A stretch of 64,000 bases of DNA from Ruminococcaceae bacterium YAD3003. GTDB lineage: Bacteria > Bacillota > Clostridia > Saccharofermentanales > Saccharofermentanaceae. The notes under the pieces are model-generated. The model had not been told where the DNA came from and made no database searches. It saw nothing but the letters and a program-made list of their open reading frames with translations. The position numbers and the translations under genes were made by a program. Shown here one piece after another: positions 54,609-61,553 of the stretch (within the stretch, counting starts at the first letter, position 1; each line of letters opens with the position of its first letter). The stretch lies in NCBI GenBank assembly GCA_900107185.1, contig FNPA01000006.1, forward strand, positions 116,624 through 180,623, in the 5' to 3' direction.

Positions 54609-54690
54609 ACCAAAATCGGATTTTTTTCGAGTTTTGGTGCACAATTATGAGGATTTGTGTTCCAAAATCCGGAAAACAAGCCGTTTTGGT
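54609..54690. repeat. Two-unit ~52-bp hairpin array between hppA and rpsO
   Basis: Left arms with CCAAAA start at 54610 and 54662 (52 bp apart); right arms TTTTGG start at 54632 and 54684 (52 bp apart). In unit 1 TCG and CGA extend the stem, in unit 2 CGG and CCG. The right arm of unit 1 (TTTTGGTGCACAA) can also pair with the left arm of unit 2 (TTGTGTTCCAAAA). Same geometry as the array at 32624, different arm sequence. Confidence 0.75.
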
Positions 54691-54711
54691 TCATAATCCA
54701 AGTAAAAATCC

Positions 54712-54740
54712 TTTACAAACAGAGGATCTGATGTTATCAT
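54712..54740 (+). promoter_or_regulatory. Promoter of rpsO
   Basis: TTTACA (54712-54717), 17-bp spacer, extended -10 TGTTATCAT with TATCAT at 54735-54740. Confidence 0.75.
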
Positions 54741-54750
54741 CACCAAGTTG

Positions 54751-54799
54751 CCTTAATCGCAGTTTTGCGGAAGACTCCGACCCTTACCTTCGATTATGG
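54751..54799 (+). promoter_or_regulatory. Structured rpsO leader, candidate S15 autoregulatory site
   Basis: CCTTAATCG (54751-54759) can pair with CGATTATGG (54791-54799), eight of nine positions, enclosing a GGA-AGAC-TCC hairpin. It lies between the promoter and the SD (AAAGGAGG, from 54812). S15 leaders that bind their own protein are known in several phyla but differ in fold. Confidence 0.4.
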
Positions 54800-54827
54800 C
54801 GTATTTATTCTAAAGGAGGAAAGATTT

Positions 54828-55094
54828 ATGTCAGCATCTTTCGACAAGCAGGCTATCATCAAGGAATATGCACTCTCTGAGGGCGATACAGGTTCTCCGG
54901 AGGTTCAGGTTGCACTTCTTACTTACAGAATCAATCACCTCACAGAACACCTCAAGACTCACAAGGGTGACCACCACAGCAGAAGAGGTCTTCTCATGAT
55001 GGTTGGTAAGAGAAGAAACATCCTTGACTATCTTGCAGCAGTTGATATCGAGCGTTACAGAACACTTATCGCAAAGCTCGGCATCAGAAAGTAA
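54828..55094 (+). CDS. rpsO: 30S ribosomal protein S15
   Basis: An 88-residue S15 with the conserved [51 protein letters not shown]. It binds the three-way junction of 16S rRNA. Start is the ATG at 54828 behind AAAGGAGG; an in-frame ATG 21 codons earlier lies in the leader and is not used. In many bacteria pnp follows directly; here nadE and a GDSL gene lie between. Confidence 0.97.
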   Translation: MSASFDKQAIIKEYALSEGDTGSPEVQVALLTYRINHLTEHLKTHKGDHHSRRGLLMMVGKRRNILDYLAAVDIERYRTLIAKLGIRK

Positions 55095-55118
55095 TCTTTC
55101 ACCAAGGTTATTTCAAAG

Positions 55119-55146
55119 AAGCGGTTCCATTGGGACCGCTTTTTTA
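55119..55146 (+). terminator. Terminator after rpsO
   Basis: AAGCGGT pairs with ACCGCTT around a short inner stem-loop, followed by TTTTT. Confidence 0.88.
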
Positions 55147-55203
55147 TATTTATTCTCAAAGATGTTATAATTTTATGGTTATGACATTCCGGGAGGTATA
55201 ACT

Positions 55204-57132
55204 ATGCTTGACGGTTTTATCAGAGTTGCGGCAGGAAGTCCGAAGATCAGAGTCGGTGATGTTGATTTTAATGTCAGCCAGACGGTGGAGTTTGCTAAGA
55301 AGGCTTCAGCCAACGATACAGCGGTGATTGTATTCCCGGAACTCGGACTTACGGGTTATACCTGTGGCGATCTTTTTAATCAGAATGCGCTTCTTAATAA
55401 GGCTATTGACGGCCTCTACGATCTTGCCGAACAGACTAGTGATCTTAATACGGTAATCATTGTCGGCCTTCCTGTCCAGGTAGGCGGTAAGCTCTATAAC
55501 TGTGCAGCGGTTCTTCACCAGGGTGAGATCCTTGGTATCGTTCCGAAGCAAAATATTCCCAACTATTCAGAGTTCTATGAATTAAGACATTTCACACCTT
55601 TCGCTGATGCAGAGAACGTTGCAATCGAAGACGACGTCTGCTTCGGCAGAATGGTGTTTGACTGTGAGGATCTTACATTCGCAGTTGAGATCTGCGAGGA
55701 CCTCTGGGTATCTTCCAGCCCTTCCGAAGAATATGTAAATAACGGAGCCCAGATTATTTTCAATCTGTCCTGTTCTGATGAGATCATCGGCAAGGCAAAG
55801 TTCAGAAGAGATCTGGTAAAAATGCAGAGTGCCAAGCTCATGGCTGCTTATGTTTACTGTGATGCAGGAATAGGCGAATCAACACAGGATCTGGTTTTCG
55901 CTGGGCATAACCTCATTGCAGAGAACGGCAAGATCCTGGCTGAGAGCAAGAGATTTGCAAATGATAACGATGAGGATGCAATCATTTATGCAGACATCGA
56001 CCTGGAGCGCCTCGAATCGGACAGACGTAAGGCCAATACTTTTACGAATGACCTTGTCGGATATACTGGAATTGAGGTAGTAAGATTTGATGCTGAGTTC
56101 CCTGATATCAAGCTGAACAGAAAGTTCTCTAAGACACCTTTCGTTCCTAAGAAAACTGAAGACCTGGCAGAGAGATGCGAAGATATTCTCTCAATGCAGG
56201 CAGCAGGTCTTTATACGAGACTTAATGCAATCGGCTGCAAGAAGGCCGTTATCGGTTTGTCAGGCGGCCTCGATTCCACATTGGCGCTTATCGTTACTAT
56301 CCATGCTTTTGATAAGCTCGGGCTCGACCGTAAAGGGATCATTGGAATCACAATGCCCGGATTCGGTACCACAGCGAGAACAAAGAATAATTCGATCAAT
56401 ATTGCCGAAGAATATGGCTGCACATTGCGTGAGATCTCTATCTCCGAGAGCGTAACCCAGCACTTCAAGGATATCGGTCACGATATGGATGTTCGTGACA
56501 TTACCTATGAGAATTCACAGGCAAGAGAGCGTACTCAGATCCTTATGGACGTAGCAAACCAGGAGGGCGGCATTGTAGTCGGAACAGGTGACCTCTCCGA
56601 GCTCGCACTCGGTTGGGCTACATATAACGGCGACCACATGTCCATGTATGGCGTTAACTGCTCTATCCCTAAAACCCTCGTAAGATATCTTGTTTCCTAC
56701 GAGTCACAGCGTACGGCTGATATCAATCCTTCGCTGTCCAAGGCTCTGGCTGATATCGTCGCTACACCTGTATCTCCTGAGTTATTGCCGCCTACAGAAG
56801 ACGGTAAGATCTCACAGAAGACAGAAGAAACAGTAGGTCCTTATGAGCTCCACGATTTCTTCCTCTATTACATGATCAGATTCGGTTTTACACCCTCGAA
56901 AATCTACCGTATGGCATTGCAGGCTTTCGATGGTGCATACGATGCTGAGACGATCTACAAGTGGGAAGAAACATTTATGAGAAGGTTCTTCGCCCAGCAG
57001 TTCAAGAGATCCTGTGTACCTGACGGTCCTAAGGTCGGTACGGTATCCCTGTCTCCCAGAGGCGATTGGAGAATGCCTTCTGATGCTTCACGTAACGTTT
57101 GGCTCGATGATTTGAAAACAGTTAAGGAATGA
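55204..57132 (+). CDS. nadE: Glutamine-dependent NAD+ synthetase
   Basis: A 642-residue two-domain enzyme. The N-terminal nitrilase-type glutaminase (~1-280) has its Glu in VFPELGLTGYT, Lys in VPKQNIPNYSEFYE and Cys in AVEICEDLW. The C-terminal synthetase (~330-640) has the PP-loop IGLSGGLDSTLAL near residue 351 and VGTGDLSELALGW. It converts deamido-NAD to NAD+ using ammonia from glutamine. GGGAGG precedes the ATG. Length matches the fused form. Confidence 0.95.
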   Translation: MLDGFIRVAAGSPKIRVGDVDFNVSQTVEFAKKASANDTAVIVFPELGLTGYTCGDLFNQNALLNKAIDGLYDLAEQTSDLNTVIIVGLPVQVGGKLYNCAAVLHQGEILGIVPKQNIPNYSEFYELRHFTPFADAENVAIEDDVCFGRMVFDCEDLTFAVEICEDLWVSSSPSEEYVNNGAQIIFNLSCSDEIIGKAKFRRDLVKMQSAKLMAAYVYCDAGIGESTQDLVFAGHNLIAENGKILAESKRFANDNDEDAIIYADIDLERLESDRRKANTFTNDLVGYTGIEVVRFDAEFPDIKLNRKFSKTPFVPKKTEDLAERCEDILSMQAAGLYTRLNAIGCKKAVIGLSGGLDSTLALIVTIHAFDKLGLDRKGIIGITMPGFGTTARTKNNSINIAEEYGCTLREISISESVTQHFKDIGHDMDVRDITYENSQARERTQILMDVANQEGGIVVGTGDLSELALGWATYNGDHMSMYGVNCSIPKTLVRYLVSYESQRTADINPSLSKALADIVATPVSPELLPPTEDGKISQKTEETVGPYELHDFFLYYMIRFGFTPSKIYRMALQAFDGAYDAETIYKWEETFMRRFFAQQFKRSCVPDGPKVGTVSLSPRGDWRMPSDASRNVWLDDLKTVKE

Positions 57133-57134
57133 AT

Positions 57135-57767
57135 ATGAAATCAGTAGTTTGTTTTGGCGATTCTAATACGTATGGACATAACCCTTTGAACGGTGAGAGA
57201 CTTCCCGAATCAGTCAGGTGGCCGTGCCTTCTTCAGAACCTTTTAGGCGACGAATTTAAAGTAATCGAAGAGGGTCTTAACGGCAGAACCACTGTTTTTG
57301 ATGACCCTAACGACGACTGGAAAAATGGTGTCGATTACATCAAGGGTATTTTGTGCACGCACAGGCCTGTTGATTATCTTGTGATCATGCTCGGAACAAA
57401 CGACATGAAGACTGTTTACAATGCTTCTGTTGAGGAAATTGCCGCAGGTCTCAAGGAGATCGTCAAGCGTGCCGAGAACGTCATGGAAGTAAAGCAGGGA
57501 TATGTTCCGAAGATCCTTATTGTTTCTCCTCCGGAGATATCAGAAGACATATTGACCGGGCCTTTCAAGGATTCTTTTGACAGAGTATCGATTGAGAAAT
57601 CCAAGCGTTTGGCCTATCAGTACAAGCAGGTTGCTGACAGGTTCGGATGCGGATTTTTGGATGCCAAGCAGTATATTAAGCCGTCAGTGGAAGACGGACT
57701 CCATTTGGGTCCTGACGGTCACAAGGGACTCGCTGAGGCTGTCTGTCAGGCAATTAAGGAATTGTAA
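57135..57767 (+). CDS. GDSL/SGNH family hydrolase (lipase/esterase-like)
   Basis: A 210-residue SGNH hydrolase: block I CFGDSNTYGHNP (serine near residue 9), block II glycine in EEGLNGRTTVFDD, block III VIMLGTNDMK and block V DGLHLGPDGH with the catalytic Asp/His. Such enzymes cleave acyl or acetyl esters, often on carbohydrates. The second ATG (57135) is chosen since TAAGGA lies 6 nt before it; the ATG at 57129 overlaps the nadE stop. Cotranscribed with nadE. No signal peptide, so cytosolic. Confidence 0.88.
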   Translation: MKSVVCFGDSNTYGHNPLNGERLPESVRWPCLLQNLLGDEFKVIEEGLNGRTTVFDDPNDDWKNGVDYIKGILCTHRPVDYLVIMLGTNDMKTVYNASVEEIAAGLKEIVKRAENVMEVKQGYVPKILIVSPPEISEDILTGPFKDSFDRVSIEKSKRLAYQYKQVADRFGCGFLDAKQYIKPSVEDGLHLGPDGHKGLAEAVCQAIKEL

Positions 57768-57790
57768 GGCTTTATAATCCTAAAACAGGT

Positions 57791-57818
57791 TTGTCTTATC
57801 GCGCTTTTAGTATATAAT
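57791..57818 (+). promoter_or_regulatory. Promoter of pnp
   Basis: TTGTCT (57791-57796), 16-bp spacer, TATAAT (57813-57818). Transcription should start near 57825, giving a ~124-nt leader. Confidence 0.78.
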
Positions 57819-57831
57819 TAATAAGTTCGAG

Positions 57832-57940
57832 AAGGAGTGTAGTGTGTAGATTGACTGCCCGAACATTGAGCCTGGTTTTGCTCGGACCGTGAATCTACGA
57901 ACTACCTCCTTTACAAAAATTACTATTTTTCGAAAAGGAG
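57832..57940 (+). promoter_or_regulatory. pnp leader with two mutually exclusive hairpins
   Basis: Structure A: AAGGAG-t-GTAGT (57832-57843) pairs with ACTACCTCCTT (57901-57911), continued after a 2x2 loop by GTAGATT (57846-57852) with AATCTAC (57892-57898). That is about 18 bp of near-continuous double strand, with an inner GAGC/GCTC hairpin. Structure B: CTCCTTT (57906-57912) pairs perfectly with AAAGGAG (57934-57940), the pnp Shine-Dalgarno. A and B share CTCCTT, so they exclude each other. A 16-codon GTG ORF (57842-57892) also lies inside. In E. coli, RNase III cleaves a long pnp leader hairpin and PNPase then represses itself; this leader could work likewise. Confidence 0.65.
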
Positions 57941-57948
57941 TTTTCAGA

Positions 57949-60204
57949 ATGGAAAAGATTTTCAGAACTGAAATCGCCGGTAGACCTTTGGTTGTCGAGA
58001 CCGGTAAGATCGCGCAGTTTGCTAACGGTTCCGTCCTCATCAAGTATGGTGAGACATCAGTGCTTTCCACCGTTACAGCAAGTGCTACACCCCGTGAAGG
58101 AATTGATTTCTTCCCTCTGTCAGTAGATTACGAGGAGAAGATGTACGCAGTAGGTAAGATTCCTGGCGGATTCCTCAAGAGAGAAGGAAGACCGGGCGAG
58201 AAGGCTATTCTCGTTTCCCGTGTTATTGACCGTCCTATCAGACCTCTGTTCCCTAAGGATCTGAGAAACGATGTTTGCGTAAACAACCTCGTTATGTCTG
58301 TAGACCCTGATTGCTCACCTGAGATCACTGCTATGCTCGGTACATCAATCGCAATCGCTATCTCTGATATCCCGTGGAAGGGACCTGTAGGCGGTGTTGT
58401 ATTGGGCCTCATCGACGGCAAGACAATCATCAACCCTACACTCGAGCAGCGTGAAGTTTCTGACATGTACGTTACTCTTGCAGGTACACTCACAAAGATC
58501 TGCATGGTTGAGGCTGGCGCTAATGAAGTACCTGATGACGTAATGCTTAATGCAATTGCTGAGGGTCACGAAGAGATCAAGAAGATCTGCGAATTCATCA
58601 ACGGTATCGTTGCTGAGATCGGTAAGGAGAAGTTCACTTACGAGTCAGCAGACGTTCCGGAAGAGATCTTCGAAGCTGTTAAGGAATACGGATGGGAGAA
58701 GATGCGTGCTGCAGTTCTCTCAAAGGATAAGGAAGTAAGAGACGGCAATGTTGCAGCTCTTCAGGAAGAAGTTGCTGCTATGCTCGAGGAGAAGGAAGAG
58801 GGTCTCTCAAAGTGGGCACCTGATGCTATCTATAAGCTCGAGAAGAAGGTTGTCAGAGATTATCTCTTCCGTGAGCACGTAAGAGTTGACGGCAGAGCTC
58901 TTGATGAGATCAGACCTTTGTCAGCTGCAGTTGGTGTTCTCCCCAGAGTTCACGGTTCATCATTCTTCCAGAGAGGCCAGACACAGGTAATGAACATCTG
59001 TACATTGGCTCCTCTTGACGAAGCTCAGAAGCTCGAAGGACTTGATGAGCAGACATACAAGAGATATATTCACCACTATAACTTCCCGGGTTACTCAACA
59101 GGTGAGGCTAAGCCTTCCAGATCACCCGGAAGACGTGAGATCGGTCACGGCGCTCTCGCTGAGAGATCTCTCATTCCTGTACTTCCTTCAGAGGAAGAGT
59201 TCCCTTACTCGATCAGAACTGTATCTGAGATCACTATGAGTAACGGTTCAACATCACAGGGTTCCGTTTGCGCTTCAACACTTTCACTCATGGACGCTGG
59301 CGTTCCGATCAAGAGACCTGTTGCAGGTATCTCTTCGGGACTTATCACAGATCCCGATAACGACGACAACTTCCTCGTATTCATGGATATCCAGGGCATC
59401 GAGGACTTCTTCGGCGATATGGACTTCAAGGTTGCAGGTACTACAGAAGGTATCACATCAATCCAGGTTGATATCAAGGTTGAAGGTCTTACATTAGACA
59501 TCATCAAGGCTGCTTTCGAGATGACTCATAAGGGAAGACTCCAGATCATCAACGACATCATTCTCCCTTGCATCCCTGCACCCCGTGCAGAGCTCAACAA
59601 GTGGGCTCCGAGAATCATCTCCATGCAGGTACCTGTTGATAAGATCAGAGAAGTCATCGGTTCAGGTGGAAAGGTCATCAACAAGATCATCGCTGACACT
59701 GGCGCTCAGATCAACATCAACGACGACGGTATGGTTTATATCTCTACACCTGACCTCGAGAAGGCTGAAAAGGCTAAGACGATCATTAACGGAATCGTTT
59801 CTGATCCTGAGGTTGGAACAGAGTACGATGGTACAGTTACAAGACTTATGGACTTCGGCGCATTCGTTGAATTCCTCCCCGGTAAGGAAGGTCTCGTACA
59901 CATCTCCAAGCTCGATTGGAACAGAGTAGAGAAGGTTGAAGACGTTCTCCACGAAGGTGACAAGGTTCACGTTAAGCTCATCGAGATCGATTCACAGGGC
60001 AGACTTAATCTCTCAATCCGTGACTGCCTCCCTAAGCCGGAGGGCTATGTAGAAGAAGAGCCCAGAAGAAGAGAAGGCAGACCTAACCGTGAGAGAAGAG
60101 GCGGCTTTGCCGGAAGAAACGGCGGAGACCACGGCAGAAAGAACTTCAATGAAGAAGAGGCTGCCGCTCCTGAGAATCCGAAGGGCAGAAGAAGAGAGTT
60201 CTAA
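57949..60204 (+). CDS. pnp: Polyribonucleotide nucleotidyltransferase (PNPase)
   Basis: A 751-residue trimeric exoribonuclease: RNase PH domain 1, helical linker (~230-310), catalytic RNase PH domain 2 (GRALDEIRPLSAAVGVLPRVHGSSFFQRGQTQ; later FLVFMDIQGIEDFFGDMDFKVAGT with the catalytic Asp), KH domain with IGSGGKVINKI, S1 domain (GTVTRLMDFGAFVEFLPGKEGLVHISKL) and an Arg/Gly-rich tail. It degrades RNA phosphorolytically. The start is the ATG at 57949 with AAAGGAG 8 nt upstream; an in-frame ATG 20 codons earlier lies in the structured leader. Confidence 0.96.
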   Translation: MEKIFRTEIAGRPLVVETGKIAQFANGSVLIKYGETSVLSTVTASATPREGIDFFPLSVDYEEKMYAVGKIPGGFLKREGRPGEKAILVSRVIDRPIRPLFPKDLRNDVCVNNLVMSVDPDCSPEITAMLGTSIAIAISDIPWKGPVGGVVLGLIDGKTIINPTLEQREVSDMYVTLAGTLTKICMVEAGANEVPDDVMLNAIAEGHEEIKKICEFINGIVAEIGKEKFTYESADVPEEIFEAVKEYGWEKMRAAVLSKDKEVRDGNVAALQEEVAAMLEEKEEGLSKWAPDAIYKLEKKVVRDYLFREHVRVDGRALDEIRPLSAAVGVLPRVHGSSFFQRGQTQVMNICTLAPLDEAQKLEGLDEQTYKRYIHHYNFPGYSTGEAKPSRSPGRREIGHGALAERSLIPVLPSEEEFPYSIRTVSEITMSNGSTSQGSVCASTLSLMDAGVPIKRPVAGISSGLITDPDNDDNFLVFMDIQGIEDFFGDMDFKVAGTTEGITSIQVDIKVEGLTLDIIKAAFEMTHKGRLQIINDIILPCIPAPRAELNKWAPRIISMQVPVDKIREVIGSGGKVINKIIADTGAQININDDGMVYISTPDLEKAEKAKTIINGIVSDPEVGTEYDGTVTRLMDFGAFVEFLPGKEGLVHISKLDWNRVEKVEDVLHEGDKVHVKLIEIDSQGRLNLSIRDCLPKPEGYVEEEPRRREGRPNRERRGGFAGRNGGDHGRKNFNEEEAAAPENPKGRRREF

Positions 60205-60231
60205 TTAAACAAACATAAAGGGGTGATCATT

Positions 60232-61344
60232 ATGGCAGAGAACATGGGAAACACTGAAGAGCAGGTCGAGGTAATCACTGCGGCACAAACCGAAGATGTA
60301 ACCGACAAGAAGTGTCCGAACTGCGGAGCTACTGTAGTTTATGATCCGGAAACTCTGTCAATGACATGCCCGTTCTGCGGATATTCCAGAACGCTTCCTA
60401 AGCCGGAGGACAATGGCCAGGATGTAGAAGAGCTTGATTTCGCTTCTGCAAAGAACCGTGAGAGTCTCGACTGGGGTAAAGAGAAGAAGTCTTTGGTATG
60501 TAAGAACTGCGGTGCTGAGACTATCATGGATTCAGCTGATACAGCTCAGTGCTGCCCTTACTGCGGCTCTACACAGGTTATGCCGGTTGATAACGACGAA
60601 GATGTTGTCGCACCTGGCGGCGTTGTTCCTTTCGAGATTACAAAGGAAAAGGCTGCACAATTATTTAAGGGCTGGATGAAGGGTAAGCTTTTCGCACCTA
60701 ACGAAGCTAAGAAGAGCTGCGAGGCAAAGAACTTCAGCGGTATTTACCTCCCTTACTGGACATACGATTCACAGACAACATCTCCTTATCAGATTAGATT
60801 GGGATTCGATTCCAAGGATAAGGACGGTAACGTTACAACAACTTACAGAACATACACAGGTATTTACGAGCGTTTCATCGATGACGAGACAGTATATGCC
60901 AGCAAGAAGACAACAAACCGTTTCATCAAGGCTGCTTCTGTTTTCGATTTCTCTAAGCTCCGTAAGTATTCACCTGAGTTCATTGCAGGATTCCTTGCTG
61001 AGCGTTACACAGTAGGTCTTGATGAAGGATGGGAGATCGCTAAGACACAGATCAAGTCAACTCTTAACAGCGAGATCTCAAGCATGGAGAAGAAGAAGCA
61101 TAAGGCTGACCGCGTTGATAAGCTCACATTTAACACAGCTTATTCAAAGGTTACTTATAAGTACGTTCTCGCTCCTATCTGGATTGCTAACTTCAAGTTT
61201 AAGGAAAAGCTCTACAATATCGTTATTAACGGTCAGACAGGTCAGATCAAGGGAGAGGCACCGGTATCACCTATCAAGGTTGCAGTTGCGATTATCCTTG
61301 CTATCATCGCTATCATCGTTGTTTATGCCTTGCTCAACAACTGA
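60232..61344 (+). CDS. Zinc-ribbon membrane-anchored protein
   Basis: A 370-residue protein. Two zinc ribbons near the N-terminus (KCPNCGAT...CPFCGYS near 27-55 and VCKNCGAE...CCPYCGST near 93-116), a ~200-residue middle with EAKNFSGIYLPYWTYD, TYRTYTGIYERFIDD and APIWIANFKFKEKLYNIVINGQTGQIKG, and one C-terminal membrane helix. The last strand is the pattern of TFIIB-type zinc-ribbon proteins common in Clostridia, whose function is unknown. ATG at 60232 follows AAAGGGG; an in-frame GTG at 60223 overlaps the SD. Strong terminator follows. Confidence 0.8.
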   Translation: MAENMGNTEEQVEVITAAQTEDVTDKKCPNCGATVVYDPETLSMTCPFCGYSRTLPKPEDNGQDVEELDFASAKNRESLDWGKEKKSLVCKNCGAETIMDSADTAQCCPYCGSTQVMPVDNDEDVVAPGGVVPFEITKEKAAQLFKGWMKGKLFAPNEAKKSCEAKNFSGIYLPYWTYDSQTTSPYQIRLGFDSKDKDGNVTTTYRTYTGIYERFIDDETVYASKKTTNRFIKAASVFDFSKLRKYSPEFIAGFLAERYTVGLDEGWEIAKTQIKSTLNSEISSMEKKKHKADRVDKLTFNTAYSKVTYKYVLAPIWIANFKFKEKLYNIVINGQTGQIKGEAPVSPIKVAVAIILAIIAIIVVYALLNN

Positions 61345-61372
61345 TCACTAAAAATTTAACTGTTAAGTTATT

Positions 61373-61413
61373 CTGTCCCAAAGTTGCAAATGCCGCTTTG
61401 GGACAGTTTATTT
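61373..61413 (+). terminator. Terminator after the zinc-ribbon gene
   Basis: Perfect 11-bp stem CTGTCCCAAAG (61373-61383) with CTTTGGGACAG (61396-61406), followed by a T-rich run. The CCCAAAG/CTTTGGG core resembles the arms of the hairpin array at 32624. The remaining ~140 bp to the next gene is AT-rich with no clear promoter consensus. Confidence 0.85.
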
Positions 61414-61553
61414 ATGTCAAAAATATAATATTTTTGTTTGATTATTTCAGAATTGTGCATTGTCTGTAAGATTTGTTTGATAATTTGCTTGCTTATTCGA
61501 TTCTTGCCAAATAGAATAAGGTGTCTATTTCTTTATTTATTTAGGGAGAGTCT

